DNA of 64,000 nt from Odontocerum albicorne (GCA_949825065.1 OX463856.1:16042948-16106947), one strand, 5' to 3'. Numbered from the stretch's first letter, positions 11,601-23,347 are shown. Translations and numbers: made by a program. The notes: generated by a model not told the origin, from the sequence alone.

Positions 11601-14346
11601 TGGCTATTTGACCTTTACCTAGTGTATTATGCCCAAGAAAACAGAGCCTCACGACGGCCCAAACAGCGCCAGAAGAAGAAGGTATAATTGTTAATACAAT
11701 ACAATATAATGAAGAGTATGAATGTGCATGAGGCTAACGCTGTGTGCGTGGATACAAGAGCATCACGATCTGTCATCTGCCTATCGCAGAAAGGGAGGTT
11801 GAATAATATGTAGGGGAAAGCTATCGTTGTATTTTGTGTTCATAACGTTAGATTTTATTGATAGGTTTATATCAAAATTGCGGTAACGAGGAATTATTTT
11901 GTAATAACTTTCTTTCTGGTAAAACGTGCATTCTTTTTACTTTTTTTCCATCTCATGTATATTTTTAAGTCTTAATTTAAATGTGTATTTTATCATTTGT
12001 AGATTCGTCATTTCAGCAAGCAAATGATGCATGTGAAAGTAAACTTCAGTGCGTGTGGAATGTTTCCTATCGACCGTTCCCTGTTCATAAAGGTAATGCA
12101 CGCATATCTTGTATTTTAGCTTGACTATTTTGTTATTGTTTAGCTTGATATATAGTACATCGTTTAGTTTGATTATTGCGACGGGGGTATCAGAATTACA
12201 AGTGTTGATAGAGCGAGACATTGAAAAAAGTAATACACAGAACTCAGACGTTCTCTTCGATCAGGCGATGATTGACTCCTTTGCATACCAACACGTCATA
12301 CTACATTTTACACATTTTCGAATCACTCGACGCCACTGTAGAACAAGATTTATCAAATGTGCACATTCTTATTTATGTTTAAGGGATAATCAAAAACATA
12401 TTTGAGTATTCCGAAAAAGCTTTAATCTTTATTTCCTTTTTATTTTCTTCTTTCTCCTTAAACGGATTCCTTTTATCTGTGCAATAATTATTAATACAGA
12501 TATCAATAATCATTTTGTCCGTACAGTAATTGAATGGTTGAATTAAAATAGGCACTAAGTACCAAAAAAAAACATACAAAACTAAGTATGCAGTTTCGTT
12601 CTTTATGTCATATAGAACGAAACTGCATACTAAGTTTTTTTTGTTTTTTTTTTGGTACTTAGTGCCTATTTTAATTCAACGATTCAATTAATAACGCGTC
12701 ATCATTTTATCTGTGCAAAAGTTATAAATAGAGATATCAGTCATCGTTTTATCTGTCCAATATTATTATTTAAAATATCAGTCATGATTTTAATACATAC
12801 ATAACATATACCTAACCGTATTTTTTGGTATAACCTGTTAATAATTTAAAAAGTATCATTTATTAAGATGAGCTATTTGGTTTTAAGAAATTGCTGTATT
12901 TAACTTTTTAAATGTACCATGTTTAATCTTGAGCTCAAAATTATGGAAATTAATACGACGTTACCAAAAAAGACCAAATATATGTGAAAATTAAGTCATA
13001 ATACTAAATAACCTTTTGTGGTATATAGAAGAAGCAGCGCAGTTTATGCAATCATTGCTTAACCCAACTTCACTCATTTTCACTTTATTTAATTATGAAT
13101 AATTTTATTGTAGAACACTTGACTTGTATACAGTATAACTTGGTAGGCCTAATGCCACGTAGCATCTTTTTTCTACTAACCAGGAAGATGTTAAAAAGGT
13201 CTAAAGTGAAAACCAGAATGTAATTCTTTTTCAAAATAATCTGGGTTTCCTGGGGCTTGAACCCACAACCACTGGGCTAGAAGACAGGAGTCTTACCATT
13301 AAGGACACGGAAGTCGTCGTCAACTTGCGTGTTCATAGTGTTATAACGATCAAACTAGGAACACGCAAAAGAGCTTCTAAAAATTCTCGCACTTTAAGGT
13401 AACTTCCTAAAATACACACATTTCCTTTTGAGGTAAGCAGAGAAGCAAGAGCTATAAACATTTCAATAACGACACACTTCATTAAATTCCTCGACATTCA
13501 CATAGCTCCTTGTGTTTCTTTCATTTCGTAGCATTTCCTCTTTCAAAATTGTATTCACTTGGTCCAACTATATTTCTCATGGCCGTACCTGACAACAACC
13601 CTCACTGGTGCATGCATTATTATTTTTTTCAAGTCATTATTTTATCATCCACCCGATGAATTTATCCAAAACAATTAAACAGTTTTTTTTCCTCATAAAG
13701 ACATAAGTTTTATTTAAGAACTTATTGATTTTTAATAAAGGACTTATAAACATCTTTCTGGTTTTATACAAGGTTTACGCCATTTATTTTGCAGTATATT
13801 TCTTATTTGTATACATGTTTATGGTTTATAATGTGATTTTTTTAACGCTTCTCAATTCCTAGTGAAATGTTTGAAACAATGTCTAAAAAAGGCAAAATAA
13901 ATTCATCAATCTAATTAAAAAAATCGTTATGCAAAAAAACTCATGGCACTGTGGTCTGCCAGCTTTGCAATTAACCATTTCCGTAACATAAATTGGTATT
14001 TAAAAGACTTCTTCAATTGTTTTTTTTTATTTTTTAACATGTTGAACCTTGCGAAACGCCTATGTAGTACTCGTATTTTGGCCAGTATTATGCGCAAGAG
14101 CGATATATATAATTTAATTAATTTCTACAATGCATAGTACCGAAAATTTTACAGCATTTAAAACCTGTTTCGTAAATGCAACGTTTTAAGTCTTATTTAT
14201 TTTGCAATGTAAGATGTATGCTTCATACTTTTTTTTAATTTCAGATGATTTCTGCAGTGTCAACCTATTCCATAATTTTAATTCAACTTAACATGTGTTT
14301 GCGTTCACTTCATCCAAAGCAATGGAAATACTTTCCTGAAAGATAA
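8662..14346 (+). CDS. Gustatory receptor GR-A, 4 exons, 410 aa
   Basis: Predicted seven-transmembrane insect gustatory receptor, a ligand-gated channel subunit of gustatory neuron membranes. Model: join(8662..9633, 10805..10873, 12003..12092, 14245..14346). Every intron is phase 0 and GT-AG. The start is supported by an in-frame TAA 21 bases upstream. Exon 1 (324 codons) holds most membrane segments and the family-like HFKLCLLSKDLADY stretch. Exon 2 supplies AKKTGALLSFICLKSSDKAL. Exon 3 has NFSACGMFPID at residues 361-371 and exon 4 TYSIILIQL at 384-392, matching the C-terminal GR signature T-Y-x5-Q-F with L for F. Length is normal for GRs. Intron 1 holds a solo LTR and intron 3 a foldback element, both absent from GR-B. 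Ligand unknown. A gene call for the whole structure is firm; transcription is not shown. Confidence 0.92.
10127..10495 (-). mobile_element. Probable solo LTR in GR-A intron 1
   Basis: A segment of about 370 bases is present only in unit A; units B and C continue directly across this site. It begins TGTTGATAAATAATAAA and ends GCGACCGCCACA on the + strand, that is TG...CA ends. Read on the minus strand, a TATA-like AGATATAAATACC lies about 20 bases upstream of CTAATAAAATTGG (poly-A signal), the order expected inside an LTR. No clean target duplication is visible, so the exact ends are uncertain. Confidence 0.45.
10805..10873 (+). CDS. GR-A exon 2
   Basis: 69 nt between a TTATTATTCCAG acceptor and a GTAAGT donor, phase 0 at both ends. 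It encodes AKKTGALLSFICLKSSDKAL plus IKT, the cytoplasmic K-T-x-x-L-L segment that follows the sixth membrane region in GRs. Exon length and both splice sites are identical in GR-B and GR-C. Confidence 0.9.
11231..11301 (+). repeat. tRNA-derived SINE-like fragment (family S1), GR-A intron 2
   Basis: A tRNA-like sequence with an A-box-like TGGTACCATGATGAACGG and a T-arm. The best preserved copy is in GR-B intron 2 (41164-41234), where CGGGTTCAATCCCCG forms a perfect T-stem and B-box. Here the T-arm has mutated. The shared position in all three genes means it inserted before the duplications. Confidence 0.5.
12003..12092 (+). CDS. GR-A exon 3
   Basis: 90 nt after a TTTGTAG acceptor and before a GTAATG donor, phase 0. 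It encodes IRHFSKQMMHVKVNFSACG followed by MFPIDRSLFIK, the strongly diagnostic F-x-A-C-G-x-F-x-I-D-x-x-L segment leading into the last GR membrane helix. The minus-strand open frame here is a shadow. Confidence 0.92.
12528..12689. mobile_element. Foldback (MITE-like) element in GR-A intron 3
   Basis: A near-perfect inverted repeat: arms of about 74 bases, each containing AATAGGCACTAAGTACC and CTTAGTATGCAGTTTCG or its complement, around an 11-base centre. It interrupts sequence that is continuous in unit B (near 42520), with TAAT on both sides as a possible target duplication. It has no coding capacity. The arm match suggests recent insertion. Confidence 0.75.
13241..13311 (-). repeat. tRNA-derived SINE-like fragment (family S2), GR-A intron 3
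   Basis: Read on the minus strand it has a D-arm-like TTAATGGTAAGAC, then GTGGGTTCAAGCCCC with a good T-stem and Pol III B-box. The anticodon region does not fold convincingly, so this is called tRNA-derived rather than a tRNA. Copies lie at 43086-43159 and 2891-2965. Confidence 0.55.
14245..14346 (+). CDS. GR-A exon 4 (terminal) and stop codon
   Basis: 102 nt after a TTTTAATTTCAG acceptor, ending in TAA. It encodes 33 residues with TYSIILIQLN, the family's T-Y-x5-Q motif in the seventh membrane helix, then a 20-residue tail. GR-B has the same length of exon; the relic copy at 3724 stops early. Confidence 0.9.
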   Translation: MISAVSTYSIILIQLNMCLRSLHPKQWKYFPER

Positions 14347-17340
14347 TGTTTATCAGGTCTTACTTTAAAAATCGAGACATCAAATATCAATAATACTTCG
14401 CGAATTCTAAATGTTGTGAAAGCTAATAATAACATAGATAATCAGTACAAACACAGGACACAGTTTCTCTTTGCACAGGTAAAATTGTGAGTGCTCTCAC
14501 CTCTCTCAAATATCAAGATGGCTGATCATGTCGAACGCAATGCTGACTCCCGAACAATTAAGATGTAGGTATTTCAACAGGTACTTCACAGGACAACTTG
14601 GTGGCCACGTATACAACGAGCTTTGGAAGCCCCTAATGTAAATGGGCCGGTGAGTGAGGTAAAAATATATCGGGAGGCTTTAAGGACCGTATTGCTATCA
14701 GACTTGAGACTGAGTGTTAAAAAATAGAAATACTTCTCATACTAATAAAAATTTTGAAAAATGATAAACTGTTTGTAAAACTCTATTTTTCAAGGTTTTT
14801 GTTTGCATATACCATACATAGTAGACTTTTATTTTAAGTTAATAGTACCGATGTTTTTTGACATATAAAATTGACAAGTTGGATATTAGCAAAATGTGAT
14901 TGAGACTAATAGCCAAAATAAACTTATATCTTTCAAACACATTTTAGTTTTTTATTTTGAAATTCATAAATTTTTCAGTGGCGTGACAAACAGGTCGAAT
15001 ATTCTAAGTATGATTTGAACTTCCTTAATAACTTCACGAATTGTGAACATTTCGAAAAAAAATACTCACTAGCAATGAAAAAAAACAAAAGTTTAATATA
15101 GCGCTATTTAGTAACTCAGTTAATTTAAGGACACTTCAAGAATTTGTGTGAGTCAGGTACGAAGCGCCAGAATAATAACTCAAGAAGTCTCGATGATCAG
15201 CAAGTGGACCAATTATTAACCCTCGCTGACAAAGAAGATGACTACTTTAATATAGATAGAAGTTAAAATCTTGTCTTGAAACTGATTTCAGAAGTTCATT
15301 CACTCATGAGTTAAATCTAAATACAAATATACTGATTTAAAATGCTATGGCGGTTCCAGCACCACGTCAGCTATGTGTTAGCTACAAGCCACTATAATCT
15401 CGCATTTATAGTAATTTCATGTTTTTTTCAAAATTTCCTGTTATTTTTCCATTCCAAATAGCTGATATTAGTATGCAATCAACAAGTAGCTCCATAGAAT
15501 GTCTTGATATATTTTTAACCCATTTTTGACCTTTTTTTTGAAATTATATAAAATGTAAAGTAATAAACTTGACAATAAACCGGCTCTACGTACACTTGTT
15601 TATTGCTTCTTTATTTTTTCCTCTGCACTTATCAATATATTCAAATTCATGATGCAGACATGTTGAAAAGTGTAGCTGAGAGACAATATTTTCCTCAGTA
15701 ATTATGCCTTCGAACTAAGAACCACTGGAGTAAGAAAGTCACCCAGTTTGCCATCAAACGTGTTGATGATAACACCCCAAAATCGAAAAAAAAATAACAC
15801 TCGACCACGTCTAGCAAATAGTTCTTTACCAAACTGGGATTTTTTTGTACCATTGAACCCGAAATCATCGGATGGAAAAACAGCGTCTTACTAACTATTC
15901 ATGCATAAAATTCTAAATAAAAAGTATTTCAATGTATAAAGTAAGCATAAAGAATAAAATTTAAAAAAATTTATTCTATTTTACTTTTTTTATAAAGGTC
16001 CTGACTTAGAACTTTTTTTAAAGATTCTAAAAAAAAATTTCCTCTTATGTATTAAGTAAGCATAACAAAAAAACTTTTGTTAAAAAGGTCCTGACTTAGA
16101 AACTTTTTTTCTAAAAAAAAACGTTCTACCATATATAGGATACAAAGATATTTTTATTTTTTCTTCAAAAAATTTTAAAAGGGTAATTTATGTATCACTA
16201 AGCCCAGATTGATAAAATATAAGAAAAGCATTTGATCATCCAACTCATAATGAATAAGAAGGAAGCAGAGCAGGTCAATGGATATTGTTGCTTAAAAACG
16301 TTCGAAAATGATTCAGAAAAGAACGATTTTGTATTAGGTGATTACCACCAAGAAGTAAAATATATCAGCAAAAAATTAAAAAATATTAAGATCCAGCTTC
16401 GACTTCATCACTTAACACTCGATAACTTTTTTTAAACCATATAAAAATGCTGTCGCAAAACTAAAAAGGCTTTGTGCGAGTATTTACTCAAAATATTTAT
16501 TTTTCGTATCGATTCTTATTTTAAAGAAAATCACTCATTTCAAATGAAAGTCATCCTAAAATGAAAACAAATTCAATAAATTAAATGAATGTTTATTTAG
16601 GAATTAAAATGTATAGTCATTTTTAGTTGATAACCACCAACTTTCAATACGAGAAGGAACAAAAAAAGGGCATTAAATATTTTTCTGTTTGGTTGTCCAA
16701 AAGTAATGAATTTGTTGGTCAAACTCAAACGTAAAATTACACCAAATGCTCGTAAACGATGATTTTTAAAAATTTTCAGTATGCAGCAACCTCTTGTGTC
16801 ATAAAACACTAGTTATTTTTGATCAACGCCTTAATTTGGTCGTCATTAGTGCTAATCAGCATTCCTTAACGGACACCATATTGAACTGTCGTATCCCCAT
16901 TACAGATTTTAAGACCATATTTGATATTCGAGATTACTTACTGCATCGTCGTCATACAATGTATAGATACCTATATTTTATTTAGTTTGTGTCACATTTT
17001 GTCCTTCTCTTTTAAATTCAATACTTCAACGACCACTAGATATAAGAACTGCATAACATTAAGATTATTTGCGGAGGAAATACGGTTTATCATACACAAA
17101 AACGGTGTAAATTCTTATTGAAAATTTTTGACAATATCAAAAGCTGTTGTTTCATTTAAAATAGAAACCGTAGACTAAAACCAAAGAAACAATCGACATT
17201 ACAGTTGTTTTAATGAAAAATGGAAAATTATCTTAGTATCGGGGGTTAAGTAGCAACTTAACAAAGGACATAGATTATATAGCATTGTTGAATATATCTT
17301 TTGTTTTGAAGTAGAACATAATGTTCCATAAATCGTGCTT
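14347..17340. other. GR-A 3' flank, AT-rich, no clear gene
   Basis: The stretch aligns through most of its length with 44307-47320 (unit B) and with 3787-5900 (unit 0). A conserved block lies at about 14460-14710 (see 3787-5948). A possible small gene is listed at 16250. About 16794-16985 encodes a short open frame homologous to broken frames in units 0 and B, which argues against function. No RNA gene or recognised domain is seen. Confidence 0.5.
16250..16435 (+). other. Small conserved open frame, unknown (unit A copy)
   Basis: A 61-codon frame starting MNKKEAEQVNG, with SEKNDFVLGDYHQEVKYIS in common with the unit 0 copy at 5058. Lys/Glu-rich, no signal peptide or membrane segment. The unit B homologue is disrupted. 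No family recognised; kept only because the frame is shared by two diverged blocks. Confidence 0.25.
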
Positions 17341-17830
17341 TTGAAAATAAAATATATATTCCTACATAAGAATAAATATGCTTTGGCTCTATGGCTTCGA
17401 ATGCTGGACTATGTATAACTCTTACTCTAGGCAACTAGAAACTGCTGAAATGCTCATGCTAAGATGGTCAGCTGGTGTGTCCCTAAGAGAGAAAATAAAA
17501 AGCTCACGCATTCGTGGAAGCCTAGGTGTTACAGATATCAACAGCAAGATGGAGGAGAGGCGATTGAGATGGTATGGGCACGTTGGACGCAGAGCACCCA
17601 ATCACATTGTGAACCAGGCAATCTCCATGGATCTTCCTCGAATAACAACCAGAGGGAGACCAAAGAATTCATGGGTGGTGCAAAAAGATAACCTGACGCA
17701 GAGGCACGGCCTGGGGGACGTAGTCCGGGACAGAAGAGCATACAACCTGAGGACGAGGAGAGCTGACCCCAACAGTTTTCACAGACAATGCGTTGGGATG
17801 GAGCCAGGGAGAAAAAAAGGATTAGAATAA
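17341..17830 (+). mobile_element. 5'-truncated RTE-type LINE, C-terminal part of reverse transcriptase ORF
   Basis: The frame from 17378 carries the post-RT segment of RTE-like non-LTR retrotransposons: LYGFECWTMYNSYSRQLE, MLMLRWSAGVSL, RRLRWYGHVGRR and TRGRPKNSW. The RT catalytic region is absent, as expected from truncated reverse transcription. It ends GATGGAGCCAGGGAGAAA. The same truncated insertion is in unit B (47829-48340). Longer relatives are at 33210-35507 and 52300-54845. Confidence 0.8.
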
Positions 17831-18149
17831 ATATGATTTGAAAATCAATTCACCTGTGGTCCACTGGGAATCGAACACGAAATGTTAAATTGGTTCAACG
17901 CTGCATGTATGGCCCAGGGCTGGGAAGGATGGAGACAAGTGGTGCGCCAAGTACAAGATAAAGTAAAGGATCACTACATTCAGCACACGCGATAAAGATA
18001 AAAAATTAAAGTATTTACGCGATAAAGAAAAAAATCAAAATAAGTATTTTCGTATATACCTACTATAACTCGTACAGAACACTATTCCAAAACATAGCTT
18101 ACGCCGAAAGCGCTCCAAGAATTTATGGTAGGCAACAACTAATCCTTTA

Positions 18150-18822
18150 AATATCTCCTTCTTTTCCCTTGCCCTATCCCATCCATTTGAGGTCGGCTGA
18201 TTGGACCTTTTTCCTCCATCCCTCTAGGTCTCGTCAATTACTTAGGGATAGCCCAATTATATTATCATCATATTCTCCATTTTCTTATATAGGTTCTTCT
18301 TGGGTCTTCCGCTGCGTCTATTTTGGAGTTCCCAATTTGTGTCCGTTTTTAGCGAAGACCCTTAATCCCGTCATTGCACGTGCCCATGCCAGCGTTGTCG
18401 TGCTTCCCAGTCTTTATCTAAGATTAACGCCACCTGAATTGTTCCGTGACTTAGTTTATTTTGGATCTTATCCCACCTAGTGACACACAGTGACCACCGT
18501 AGCGTGCACATCTCAGCGACATTAGCCAGTTGTTCCTCTTTTTTTCTTTACAAACACTCGGTTCCATGTAATATAGCGGACCTGATTACTTTATTATAAA
18601 TTTTGCTTTCAAGCTGTATTAGTAACCTTCTATTGTATATAACGCTCGTTTTTCCTGTTAATTTGTTCCAGTAATTTTTTTCTCTTTTTTTACATTTTGA
18701 AGAACACTTCCTCACCAGTTGTTATGATAAAGCTAAGATATTTATTTTAACAAATGTATGCTTGGAAGGTTTCCGATATGAGTTTGATCTTTCCAATGTT
18801 CGTATCTGGTGTGCCTAGTATA
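18150..18822 (-). mobile_element. Minus-strand LINE remnant, split by the Gypsy insertion
   Basis: Read on the minus strand this contains the decayed end of a LINE reverse transcriptase ORF, including patterns like EMCMLRWSLCVTRWDKI and GRPKKN, then a 3' UTR-like end with GGTCCAATCAGCCGACC. The remainder lies on the other side of the Gypsy element (23631-23770). The uninterrupted version is in unit B at 48670-49505. The + strand open frame at 18169 is its antisense shadow. Confidence 0.65.
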
Positions 18823-18827
18823 TATAT

Positions 18828-19105
18828 GGCTTGAGGTTAGACAAATTGAAACCACGTGTTGCTCTGAAAAATCAAAGAAACGACATTTAAGTCAATTTGT
18901 CGATCCTTCTTTTTTTATGAAACATCTGTCATAGTTTATAACGTCCAACTATCAATTTATATCATAGACAACCGAAAGATACATGGGCAGAATTCCTCAC
19001 ACTACCCTACCGCCAGCGCCATCTATCGCGTCAGTCCGGACAACCGTTGACAGCAGAGAACGCGCCACAATTCAAAGAGAATTCCAATAAAGGAATTCCT
19101 TTACA
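18828..19105 (-). repeat. 3' LTR of the Gypsy element
   Basis: 278 bp, direct repeat of 23348-23625. In element orientation it follows the polypurine tract. Contains the stretch CTGACGCGATAGATGGCGC and an A/T-rich second half. Confidence 0.93.
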
Positions 19106-19114
19106 TCTCCCCCC

Positions 19115-22100
19115 CTAGGATAGAAAATCATACTCAGCACCCTCTCCTTTTCCTGCATCTTCATTTCTTCCTGGAATGGAAACAGGAATAAGTTTTGTGA
19201 TATGGAACAGATTTGACTCCGTCTTTTTATGCCCCGTATTGACCCTAAATATTGATTGTGACAGTTTTTCTTCAATCTTAAATGGACCAATCCTCAACTC
19301 GTCTAATTTTCTTCTATTTAGTTTGTGGCCATTTTCAACATAAACCATATCTCCTGTTTTAAAATCATGTTTTATTTTATTTTTATCAATTATCATTTTA
19401 TTGTATTCATGTGACTTAATTGTTCTTTCCAATGCAAGTTTTCTATCTCTAATCCAGTTATCTTTGTCCTTCTCTAGTTTTAGTTCATTTGGTATTAATG
19501 AGACATCTGTGCCATCCAATAAGTATTTCGGTGCAAAGCCAGTTACTGTATGTTCCGTATTATTATATTTCTCTACACAGTTATGAGCAATAGTTGTCCA
19601 TGCAGTGGTTGTATCTGGTTTTTCATTTATCTTGCACCTTATTTTATTTACAAGGGTTTGATTCAGTCTTTCGTTCAATCCATTAGAAAATGGTGAATTT
19701 ACTGCAGTAAAAATCAGTGTAATTGTTTTTTCATTTAAAAAAGTTTTAAATTCTTTTGAATTAATCCCTGGGTATTGGTCAGTGAGAGCCATATCAATTT
19801 CATTACAATCTGGTACAATATTTATAAGTTTTATAAAATCCTTTGCACTCTGTGTCTTTGATGTTACTATATAAGCGTATCGAGTAAAATGGTCAACTAA
19901 GAGATGTAAATATCTCTTTGTAGATCGGGAACCACCAAATCCTCCAATGGTGTCCATGGAAATAATTTCAAATGGTTTCGTGGCCGGACCCAAAAATGAC
20001 ATTAAACCATATTTAGCCGGTCCTCTTGTCTTATTCTTTGTACATATTTCACATTGTTTGCATAATTCTCTGATGTTTCTCGTTAAATTCTTTGCTGTGT
20101 AATACTTTCCTATTTTCCTCTGCATTTGTTTTATACCTATATGACACATATTTTCATGTATTAGTTTCATAAATTTTATGCTGAATTCTTCAGATAGTAT
20201 TATCTTTTCTTGTTTTTTTATTCTCTTATAATATATATTATCTTTATGTATTAAATTATTCTTATAATTTTGAATGTTCTTATTTTCGTTTTGATCTATT
20301 AATATGTCATTCAATGGTATTATATTTACTATTTGTAATTGTTCCTGTATGTTTTTATTTGCTTCTAATACTGGATTTCTGCTTAAACAATCCGCCTCTA
20401 AATTACTCTTCCCTGGTGTATATTTAATTTTAAAATCATATTGTGATAAATAATAGGATAATTCACCCAGCTCTTCATCCGTTCTAGCCTTAATGTTTAA
20501 ATTCTCCAATGGTTTGTGGTCTGAGTATACTGTGAAATGTTTTCCTATTAGCCAGTATTGCCAATATCTTATTGCTTCTTTGATGGCTAAGCATTCTAAG
20601 TATATAGCTTTCTTTTTCTTTTGGGTTTCATTTAATCTTTTAGAAAAATATGCTACAGGTTTTTCTTTCCCGTTTTGCTGAGTTTGCTTTAAAACTGCTC
20701 CTATACCTTCTAATGATGCATCTGTATATATGTTTATCGGTAATTCTTGATCAAAAATTTCTAGGATTGCTTGTGAGCACAGTAGTTGTTTTATTTTCTC
20801 GAAAGCTTCTTGACAGCTTGTTGACCATATGAATTTTTTGTCCTTCCTTAGTAAATTATGTAAAGGTTCCAGAATAGTTGAACTGTTAGGAATGTACTCA
20901 CGGTAAAAATTGATTTTCCCTAGGAGTTGTCTAATATTTTTCTGATTCTTTGGTATTGGGAACTCCTTGATTGAAATTAAATTATCTCTTACTGGTCTTA
21001 CTGTGTTATCTTGAATTATATGTCCGAGATACTTGACTGAATTTTTGGCAAATCTACATTTTGAGAACTTTAGTCGAAAACCTTCTTTTTTAATTGCCTC
21101 TAAAAGCTGTGATATATGATTTATGTGATCTGCATAGGATTCTGAAAATATCAAAATGTCATCGATGTAATTTACTGCAAATCTTATTAACTTGTACTTT
21201 CTTAGTATGTTACTTAGTATTCTTTGGAATATAGCTGGTGAAGTTTTGAGACCAAAGGGTAAGCAAGTCCATTGATAGTGACCTTCCTGTGTAACAAAGA
21301 CAGTTTTTTCCTATCTTCAATCCGTAGCGGAATTGACCAGAACGCTGAGTTTATATCAAATGTTGAAAAGTACTTACAGTTTCTGGTTTTTGAGACTAGA
21401 TCATCAATTAAAGGGAATGGTTGTGCCTGAGGTACCACTACCTTATTCAACTCTCTGAAATCAATACACAATCGCGTTTTCTTATTGTCTTCTTTTTTGA
21501 ATGCTAGTGTTACTGGTGCTGCGAATGGACTGTATGATTCCTCTATAAGGTTTCGGTCCAACAGCTTTTTTACTTGTTCTTCTATTTCTGTTTTGTCCTG
21601 TATTGAGCACCTATAAGGTATTTTACTACAGTATTTGTCTACTAGTAGGTCAATGCGTGCTTCGTATTGCTGTACCGTACCTATATCATATTTATCCTTT
21701 GCAAAGCTTGATTTGTATTTTTCAATCAGTTTATTTATTTCAAATTTTTGTTGATTATTTAAATGATTCAGATCCATTATAAATTCTTCCTCTTTTACAT
21801 GTTCATTCAAGTTTATAGGATCCAAGTTTTTTATATTTTCGTTCTCATTAGGATTCCTTTTAAGATGCAGTTTCTCATTTGCATAGTGGTCTTCACATTT
21901 TTGTTCAATTTCTAATTTTTCATTTTGAATCAAATTAAATTCTTTTATTAAGTCAAGTCCAATAAGGAAATCATATTTGAAGTCCTTTCCATCAACAATG
22001 TAAACATACATTTTCTTCTCTATATCAAAAATTTTAATCTTCATTGTAGTCAAACCATCCGTCCTTTTTACACCATTAATTGTTATTAAGTTTGTATGGT

Positions 22101-22248
22101 TATATTTAGTTATATTTTCCTCTTTTAGTCTTAATAATTTAGAATTTATTAGGGAAACATTAGAGCCAGAATCATATATACCAAATACCTCTAATTTTCC
22201 CTCCAATGTTAGTTTGACTGTAATTAATGGTGTACTTACTCGTTTTTT
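19115..22248 (-). pseudogene. pol: Gypsy pol: protease, reverse transcriptase, RNase H, integrase; broken by one-base loss
   Basis: Pol polyprotein of the Gypsy element, read by -1 frameshifting from gag. In order: an aspartic protease (IYDSGSNVSLIN, active-site D-S-G); reverse transcriptase with LCIDFRELNK, FSTFDINSAFW and, after the break, LPFGLKTSPAIFQ and the YIDD catalytic motif near 21155; RNase H with YTDASLEGIGAV and YSDHKPLE; an integrase zinc domain (H-x-x-x-H...C-x-x-C); and a core with SMDTIGGFGG, LTDQYPG and NGLNERLNQ giving D-D-E. The frame changes at a run of six A on the element strand (T run 21304-21309) inside RT, where one base appears to be lost. There is no ATG at the pol start, which fits frameshift expression. 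Inactive as it stands. Confidence 0.9.
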
Positions 22249-23321
22249 GGCTCCTTATCACTCAGTTCAACATCTAATATGGCATTGTTTATAGTCCTAT
22301 TATGGTATTTGTTCCTGTACTCCTTATTTCCTTGTTTAAACCAGCACATTTCTTCGGAGTGGAAACGGTTATGCTTATTTAATTTTTCACAGATCTTGCA
22401 GGGTTTGGCTCTTTCAACATTTACTCTGTTATCATATGTGTTCCTCTTATATTTATTGTAATTATTGCTATTAATTGTTTGTTCATGTTTACCAATTTCA
22501 CTAAAAAGATTTGTGGTGGATGTTATTGTTTCTTTATCCATTTTATATATTATATACTCTGGTAAACCCAAAACAATAAGGTTTATCAATGTCTGTGTGT
22601 CAATTTTATTATTTATTTCTAGCAATAATCTTTCTTTTCTTGTGGCATATTCCAATAAAGTACCTCCTTGAAATTTATATGTAAACGCATATTTCACATG
22701 TGACCAGCCTTTGTTTCCATATGTTTCACAGAAATTAGCTTTCCATATTGCCCATCCTGCTTTTTCTGTTACTTTTATAAGCATACTAGCGTACCAATCC
22801 AAACATTGTTTTTCAAGAAAATATTTGAAAGTTTCAATTTTTTCTGCATCTTTTAATAATTCGTAACGTGCACATTCATTCTCAAATTCACTTATCCATT
22901 GGTTAACGTTGGGAGTTTTTTCTGAAAACTTCTCAATTAAAAATCTTTCTCTAATTTTTCCTAGGTTCCTATTTTCAGAACCTGTACTAATAATGTTATC
23001 AGAAATTTTTGTATCATGTGTGATTTCGTCTAAATATTGGTCACCAAACTGCAAATTCTCACCTTCATCCAAGTAGATTTTTTTCAATTCCTCTGATAAG
23101 GGAATCCACAGTTTCCGTGTTTGGTGTCTTTTCTTCAGGGAATTCTTTAGTTTTGTGAAAACATCAGTTGCCGTTATACTTGTGTGTTTGCTTGCCGGTT
23201 TTAAATCATCAGGAATATCGAACACGCGTCCATCGGGTGTCTCGATTGTTGTTATGCAAATGACATTGGACTTTCCATCCGATGCCGCCAATACTACGAA
23301 TATAAATCGCAACTTTTCCAT
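22236..23321 (-). CDS. gag: Gypsy gag polyprotein
   Basis: Structural protein of the retrotransposon particle; binds its RNA. The start is taken at MEKLRF (23321) because the longer open frame to 23375 runs back into the 5' LTR. About 361 residues. The centre (WYASMLIKV through WAIWKANFCETYG) resembles the retrotransposon Gag capsid region. Near the C-terminus is one zinc-knuckle variant C-x2-C-x9-H-x4-C (CKICEKLNKHNRFHSEEMC). It ends at TAA 22236, four codons after the start of the slippery heptamer. Confidence 0.88.
   Translation of the reverse strand: MEKLRFIFVVLAASDGKSNVICITTIETPDGRVFDIPDDLKPASKHTSITATDVFTKLKNSLKKRHQTRKLWIPLSEELKKIYLDEGENLQFGDQYLDEITHDTKISDNIISTGSENRNLGKIRERFLIEKFSEKTPNVNQWISEFENECARYELLKDAEKIETFKYFLEKQCLDWYASMLIKVTEKAGWAIWKANFCETYGNKGWSHVKYAFTYKFQGGTLLEYATRKERLLLEINNKIDTQTLINLIVLGLPEYIIYKMDKETITSTTNLFSEIGKHEQTINSNNYNKYKRNTYDNRVNVERAKPCKICEKLNKHNRFHSEEMCWFKQGNKEYRNKYHNRTINNAILDVELSDKEPKNE
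22242..22248 (-). promoter_or_regulatory. -1 ribosomal frameshift heptamer A AAA AAC
   Basis: In the gag frame the codons CCA AAA AAC contain the canonical slippery heptamer A-AAA-AAC just before the gag stop. A -1 slip puts the ribosome exactly in the protease/RT frame, which has no ATG of its own. A downstream stimulatory structure was not worked out. Confidence 0.75.
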
Positions 23322-23347
23322 ATTGTTACAAAAATGTCGTTTTATAA

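Noticed and set aside
11937..12221. Minus-strand 94-codon frame, also seen at 41824-42090
   Set aside because: It is the complement of GR exon 3 and its flanks. Conservation is explained by the sense exon.
18169..18480. Plus-strand 103-codon frame, also at 48699
   Set aside because: Complement of a LINE 3' end on the minus strand; no + strand domain.
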